Source of the DNA: Mycolicibacterium sp. ND9-15
GTDB taxonomy: Bacteria > Actinomycetota > Actinomycetes > Mycobacteriales > Mycobacteriaceae
Assembly (NCBI RefSeq): GCF_035918395.1
Contig: NZ_CP142362.1
Coordinates: 4,191,501 to 4,255,500 of the forward strand
Length of the DNA: 64,000 nucleotides
Reading direction: 5' to 3'
In this document: positions 59,979-64,000 of the stretch, one piece after another
How the letters are laid out: each line of letters begins with the position of its first letter
Numbering within the stretch: the first letter of the stretch is position 1
The notes under the pieces: model-generated
What the model saw: the letters and a program-made list of their open reading frames with translations, nothing else
The model's database searches: none
What the model was told of the DNA's origin: nothing
Position numbers and translations under genes: made by a program

Positions 59979-60302
59979 TTGAAGAACATCCGCAAGACAT
60001 TTGGCCTGGCGACCTTTGCCGGTGCGCTCGCGTTGGCGCCGATGGCACTGGCCACCGGCACTGCCAATGCGGACAGCGTGAACTGGGATGCCGTCGCGGC
60101 GTGCGAGTCGGGCGGCAACTGGTCCATCAACACCGGTAACGGCTATTACGGGGGCCTGCAGTTCAGCATGAGCACCTGGCGGTCGAACGGCGGGAGCGGT
60201 TCGCCCCACAACGCGAGCCGTGCGGAGCAGATCCGTGTCGCCGAGAACGTCCTGCAGTCGCAGGGCATCGGCGCGTGGCCGTCCTGCGGGGGCCGCGGCT
60301 AG
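59979..60302 (+). CDS. Resuscitation-promoting factor, short form
   Basis: A 107-aa secreted Rpf. The signal peptide ends around ANA at residue 31, leaving a mature protein of about 76 aa, little more than the lysozyme-like transglycosylase domain. The domain shows WDAVAACESGGNW with catalytic Glu43, NTGNGYYGGLQF, and a disulfide pair (Cys42 and the C-terminal Cys in WPSCGG). The start is an unusual TTG preceded by AAAGGA. It cleaves peptidoglycan and stimulates growth resumption. A strong terminator follows directly. Confidence 0.9.
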   Translation: MKNIRKTFGLATFAGALALAPMALATGTANADSVNWDAVAACESGGNWSINTGNGYYGGLQFSMSTWRSNGGSGSPHNASRAEQIRVAENVLQSQGIGAWPSCGGRG

Positions 60303-60319
60303 TACCCGATTCGTCGACG

Positions 60320-60363
60320 AGAACAGGCGGTGCCGGATGATCCGGCACCGCCTGTTCTTTTCT
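60320..60363 (+). terminator. Rho-independent terminator after the first rpf gene
   Basis: A perfect 17-bp stem (GAACAGGCGGTGCCGGA and its complement) with a three-base TGA loop is followed by TTTTCT. Extending outward, one more A-T pair forms. It is the strongest intrinsic terminator in the window and rare in form for mycobacteria. Confidence 0.92.
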
Positions 60364-60518
60364 CAGGGGGCTCTTATGCCAGATAAGCAACAAATAAAAC
60401 TCTCGACTCTTCTGTAACGCGTGACGTCGATCACTCGACAGACCGAATGACCGCAGCGGAGATCGAGGGGTTCTTCCGATGCGGCCTTGTGCCAAACGGT
60501 CGGGGAAGGACCGCAGTG

Positions 60519-61028
60519 ATGACGATTCGTACCGCAGTTACCAAGGTCCTCTGGGCCGCTGTGATCGCCGCAGCGCTCGCAATCGTGCCCATGGTGCTCT
60601 CAGGGCCTTCTATGGCCACGGCCCACGCGGACTCGGTGAACTGGGACGCGATCGCCGAGTGCGAGTCGGGCGGCAACTGGTCCATCAACACCGGCAACGG
60701 CCACTACGGCGGCCTGCAGTTCAAGCAGGCTACGTGGGCCGCCAACGGCGGAGTCGGCAACCCGGCGACCGCGTCGCGCGCCGAGCAGATCCGCGTTGCC
60801 GAGAACGTGCTGCGCACTCAGGGCCTGAAGGCTTGGCCGAAGTGCGGACCCCGCGGGGCCACACCCGCCGTGTGGACGACCCCGTCTGCGCCGGCCACGC
60901 GCACCGCGCAAGCCAAGGCGACCGGTTGCGCGGCGATGCCGTCACGCGGCCTGTTCGGCTTCGTCAACCCGCGTCAGATGTGCTCGGCGCTGCTCAACCC
61001 GATCGGGTCGGTTGCGGGCGCACGCTGA
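60519..61028 (+). CDS. rpfE: Resuscitation-promoting factor (RpfE-like)
   Basis: A 169-aa secreted Rpf. The signal peptide ends near THAHA at residue 37. The Rpf domain (about 38-112) has WDAIAECESGGNW with catalytic Glu49 and is nearly the same as the first copy. A Pro/Ala/Thr-rich C-terminal extension of about 55 aa with two more Cys follows (GCAAM, QMCSALL). The ATG after AAGGA is preferred over the in-frame GTG three bases earlier and a distant ATG. The tandem arrangement points to local duplication. Confidence 0.9.
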   Translation: MTIRTAVTKVLWAAVIAAALAIVPMVLSGPSMATAHADSVNWDAIAECESGGNWSINTGNGHYGGLQFKQATWAANGGVGNPATASRAEQIRVAENVLRTQGLKAWPKCGPRGATPAVWTTPSAPATRTAQAKATGCAAMPSRGLFGFVNPRQMCSALLNPIGSVAGAR

Positions 61029-61043
61029 ACCTTCCGCCCCTGC

Positions 61044-62210
61044 TCATACCGCAGAAAGATCGCGGTCGGTCGGCGGTGTGAACGCCGACCGCGCCGCCAC
61101 CGCGGCAAGATGGCGGGCCACCAGCGCCTCCGGACCCAGCACCGTCGCGCGGCTGGCTAGCCCGCTGAGCAACGGCGGCAAATTCACGACGCGGCCGATG
61201 AAGCGCGACTCGCGGACCAGCGACCGGACTCGCGGGCGGCGAAACGCTACGAACCGTGCGAACGCCGAGGCGATGTCGTCGTCACCGTCGACGAACCTGG
61301 CCAGGATCGCGGCGTCCTCCAAACCCTGACAGCCGCCCTGTCCGAGATGCGGCCGCATCGGATGTGCCGCGTCGCCCACCGCCACGACCGGCCCCCGCGA
61401 CCACCGGCGCGCCTCGTCACGGTCGTACAGATCGTTGCGCAGGACCTCGCCGGGTTCGGTCGTCGCCAAAATCTCGGGGATGGGCGGTGCCCAGGAGGCG
61501 AACCGCTCCTCGAGGTAAGCCAGCTCACCCTGTGGCGCAGTCGTCGCCTCGGGTACGCGTTCGGTGGCGAACCAGTACGTGTTGTCCGCGTCGAGCGGCA
61601 CGTGGCCGAACTCGACCGCCGGGCCGAATGTCTCGCCCGCGAGTTCGGCGTCGATCCGGCAGCGCGCGACGCCGCGCCACGCCGTGTAGCCGACGTACCG
61701 GTTGTGCAGAGGCCCGTTGAGGTGACGGGCCACCATCGAATGGGTGCCGTCGGCGCCGACGACCGCCTCGGCCGCCAGCACCGTGGCATCCGCCAACCTG
61801 ACCCGCACGCCGTCGGCAGTCACCGCCAGCGCCTCCGCGGCCACCCCGGCGCGCAGGGTGCCGTCGGCAAGCGCACCGGCGAGGATCGACGTCAACGCCG
61901 ACCGCCGGATGACGACCAGGGGTTCGCCGAGCGCCTCGACGATGCGTTGCGATGCGGGGCGCCGCAACCACGAGCCGTCCCGCCAGCGCGCCGCGCCCGC
62001 GGTGACGCTGCCACCGGCCTCGCGCACCGGATCGCCCAGACCGATGTCGTCGAGCGCGGCCAACGCGTTGGGCCAGATGCTGATTCCGGCGCCTGAGGAC
62101 CTGTCGGCGCGCTCCTCGATGAGCGTCACGTCGTGTCCGCGCTGCTGTAGCGCGACGGCGCTCGCCAGTCCGGCGATGCCCGCGCCGATGACCAGGATCT
62201 GCTTCGGCAT
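61044..62210 (-). CDS. FAD-dependent monooxygenase (UbiH/salicylate-hydroxylase-like)
   Basis: A 388-aa flavoprotein monooxygenase. The N-terminal Rossmann motif is VIGAGIAGLASAVAL; the second FAD motif is VVGADGTHSMVAR and the third GDAAHPMRPHLGQGG. The ATG at MPKQILVIG is chosen; the longer in-frame reading extends into the divergent peptidase gene and is rejected. It probably hydroxylates an aromatic or quinone-like compound. Substrate unknown. Confidence 0.85.
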   Translation of the reverse strand: MPKQILVIGAGIAGLASAVALQQRGHDVTLIEERADRSSGAGISIWPNALAALDDIGLGDPVREAGGSVTAGAARWRDGSWLRRPASQRIVEALGEPLVVIRRSALTSILAGALADGTLRAGVAAEALAVTADGVRVRLADATVLAAEAVVGADGTHSMVARHLNGPLHNRYVGYTAWRGVARCRIDAELAGETFGPAVEFGHVPLDADNTYWFATERVPEATTAPQGELAYLEERFASWAPPIPEILATTEPGEVLRNDLYDRDEARRWSRGPVVAVGDAAHPMRPHLGQGGCQGLEDAAILARFVDGDDDIASAFARFVAFRRPRVRSLVRESRFIGRVVNLPPLLSGLASRATVLGPEALVARHLAAVAARSAFTPPTDRDLSAV

Positions 62211-62298
62211 GCGTCGAACGTAGCGCGCGAAGCGCGCCGGGTTCACAGGCCGTTCGGCGGCGCCGGTGCCGGCACCCTGGTGTGCTACGAACGGGGGC

Positions 62299-64000
62299 AT
62301 GACCGCGACGGCCCCCGGCACGCCCTTCGACGACCTCGACGAGTACATCGCGCTGCCGCGGGTGTCGGGGCTGGCGCTGTCGCCCGACGGCAGGCGGTTG
62401 GTGACCACCGTCGCGGAACTCAACGACAAGAGAACCGAATACGTCAGCGCGGTATGGGAGGTCGACCCCGCCGGGGCGCAACCGGCGCGCCGGTTGACCC
62501 GCGGAGCCAAGGGGGAGTCGGCGCCTGCCTTCGCCGCCAACGGCGACCTGCTGTTCGTCGCCGTCCGCCCCACCGCCGACGACGACAAGCCGCCCGCCAA
62601 GCTGTGGCGGCTACCGGCGGACGGCGGCGAGGCGGCGGAGGCGCTGTCGCTGCCGGGTGGTGTCGAGGCGGTGCGACCCGCACGGGAGGCTGACGTGGCA
62701 GTGGTGCGCTCACCGCTGATGCCCTCGGCGCAGACCATCGGCGAAGACCAACGGCTGCGAGATCTGCGCAAGGACAACAAGATCACCGCGGTCCTGCACA
62801 CGGGCTATCCGATCCGGCACTGGGACTCCGATCTCGGGCCGGGTGAACCGCACCTGCTCGGCGTGAATCCGGCTGGTGACCCGCGGGCCGAGGACGTCCG
62901 CGATCTGACCGCAGCACCGGGTGGGGCGCTGCGCGACTGCGATTTTGACATCAGCGCCGACGGGTCCTTTCTGGTCACCACGTGGCAACGACCGGCGCCG
63001 GGCGCGTCCCGGCATTCGGTGCTGGTGCGGATCGACTTCGACGGTGGCGAGCGCACGGTGCTGGTGGAAGAACCGGCCGCGGACGTGTGGGGCCCGGCCG
63101 TCTCGCCGGACGGTTCGACGGTCGTCTACCGCCGCGAGACGTTCTCGACGCCCGAGACTGCGCCACGAATCACGTTGGGGTGTCTTCGGTTCGGCGGTGA
63201 ACCGCAGGTGGTCGCCGCCGATTGGGACCGGTGGCCGGCGTCGGTGACATGGCTGCGAGACGGTTCGGCGGTCATCGTGACCGCCGACCAGGATGGCCGG
63301 TCTCCGGTGTTTCGTGTCGATCTCGCCGACGGTGCCGTGACCCAGTTGACGTTCGACGACTACTGCTACTCGGACGTGGTGACCGCACCGGACGGTGCGC
63401 TGTTCGCGTTACGAAGCTCCTATGCCGCGCCGCCTCACCCGGTGCGCATCGATCCCGACGGCGCGATCACCGAACTGCCCTGTGTGGCGTTGCCACCGCT
63501 GCCGGGCACCCTGACCGAGCTCGAGGCGACGGCCGAGGACGGCACGAGGGTGCGTTCGTGGCTCGTGCTGCCGACCGCCGACGGCGAGGCGCCGCTGCTG
63601 CTTTGGATCCACGGCGGCCCCCTGAGCAGCTGGAACGCGTGGTCTTGGCGCTGGAACCCGTGGTTGCTCGCTGCCCGGGGTTACGCGGTGCTGTTACCGG
63701 ATCCGGGGTTGTCGACCGGTTATGGCCAGCGTTTCGTTCAACGCGGCTGGGGGGCGTGGGGCGGCGCCCCGTTCGAGGATTTGATGGCGGCGACGGACGC
63801 CGTGTGCGCGCATCCGCGCATCGATGCGGACAGGACCGCGGCCATGGGCGGCTCGTTCGGCGGCTACATGGCCAACTGGGTGGCCGGCCACACAGACAGG
63901 TTCGACGCGATCGTCACGCACGCCAGTCTCTGGGCGCTCGACCAGTTCGGCGCCACCACCGACTCGTCGTACTACTGGCTGCGCGAGATGACCCGGGAGA
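62299..64000 (+). CDS. S9-family serine peptidase (prolyl oligopeptidase-like), 3' end beyond window
   Basis: An open reading frame running off the window end after 567 codons. The N-terminal beta-propeller region starts FDDLDEYIALPRVSGLALSPDG. The C-terminal alpha/beta-hydrolase part shows LLLWIHGGPLSSWNAW and the nucleophile motif GGSFGGY with Ser519. Catalytic Asp and His are expected downstream of the window. It is likely a cytosolic oligopeptidase or acylaminoacyl peptidase. It is divergent from the monooxygenase gene with an 88-base gap. Confidence 0.85.
   Translation, partial: MTATAPGTPFDDLDEYIALPRVSGLALSPDGRRLVTTVAELNDKRTEYVSAVWEVDPAGAQPARRLTRGAKGESAPAFAANGDLLFVAVRPTADDDKPPAKLWRLPADGGEAAEALSLPGGVEAVRPAREADVAVVRSPLMPSAQTIGEDQRLRDLRKDNKITAVLHTGYPIRHWDSDLGPGEPHLLGVNPAGDPRAEDVRDLTAAPGGALRDCDFDISADGSFLVTTWQRPAPGASRHSVLVRIDFDGGERTVLVEEPAADVWGPAVSPDGSTVVYRRETFSTPETAPRITLGCLRFGGEPQVVAADWDRWPASVTWLRDGSAVIVTADQDGRSPVFRVDLADGAVTQLTFDDYCYSDVVTAPDGALFALRSSYAAPPHPVRIDPDGAITELPCVALPPLPGTLTELEATAEDGTRVRSWLVLPTADGEAPLLLWIHGGPLSSWNAWSWRWNPWLLAARGYAVLLPDPGLSTGYGQRFVQRGWGAWGGAPFEDLMAATDAVCAHPRIDADRTAAMGGSFGGYMANWVAGHTDRFDAIVTHASLWALDQFGATTDSSYYWLREMTRE

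Overview
The window looks like the chromosome of a rapidly growing mycobacterium (Mycolicibacterium type). It is very GC rich and encodes AccD1/AccA1, a 180-kDa-type NAD-glutamate dehydrogenase, PlsB2/PlsC, GlbO, tandem ClpP1/ClpP2-ClpX, KorAB, resuscitation-promoting factors and a PGRS-repeat protein. As I recall the M. tuberculosis map, the backbone runs in the same gene order as Rv2502c back to Rv2450c, interrupted by accessory inserts. Orthologue names rest on motifs and gene order, not on a database search.

Layout. 0-10 kb: leucine/branched-chain catabolic operon (accD1-accA1-fadE-maoC-citE, then bkdABC and ychJ), with echA convergent to it. 10.8-13.3 kb: secreted small protein, acyl-ACP thioesterase-like protein, RibD-like reductase and flavin reductase, then tRNA-Arg. 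13.4-18.9 kb: a translationally coupled glycerolipid operon (WS/DGAT, HAD-PlsC, PlsB2). 19-22 kb: a CopD-CtaG membrane protein and a DUF559-like nuclease-fold gene enclosed by a 56-bp inverted repeat. 22.2-30.7 kb: SSB-like protein, EttA-like ABC-F, gdh and two small coupled genes. 30.9-34.4 kb: aglA-glbO, an HNH protein, and the CtaJ/DUF5130 pair linked to the respiratory supercomplex. 34.5-36.6 kb: an insert (HNH protein, EspA/EspE-like protein, membrane protein) bounded by two copies of a palindromic repeat. 36.7-41.9 kb: pepN, DUF732, a Rv2466c-type thiol oxidoreductase with a SigH-like promoter, rpiB, nei2. 41.9-49.3 kb: second accessory block (DUF1542-like protein, PGRS protein lacking a PE domain, membrane protein, lysine-methyltransferase-like protein, tRNA-Gly, tRNA-Pro). 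49.3-53.7 kb: tig-clpP1-clpP2-clpX proteostasis block. 53.9-58.9 kb: fdhD, korAB, mobA. 59-61 kb: a 1-kb gene-free leader region and two tandem rpf genes separated by a strong intrinsic terminator. 61-64 kb: FAD monooxygenase and a truncated S9 peptidase.

The most unusual structures are (i) the REP-like inverted repeats enclosing the DUF559 gene, (ii) a family of at least four 3'-end palindromes with GCGAGCGTGCG-type arms, two of which bound an accessory insert, (iii) two single-pass membrane proteins with Cys-paired ectodomains, one beside a type-VII-like secreted protein and one beside a PGRS surface protein, and (iv) a PGRS protein without PE near a protein-lysine-methyltransferase-like gene.
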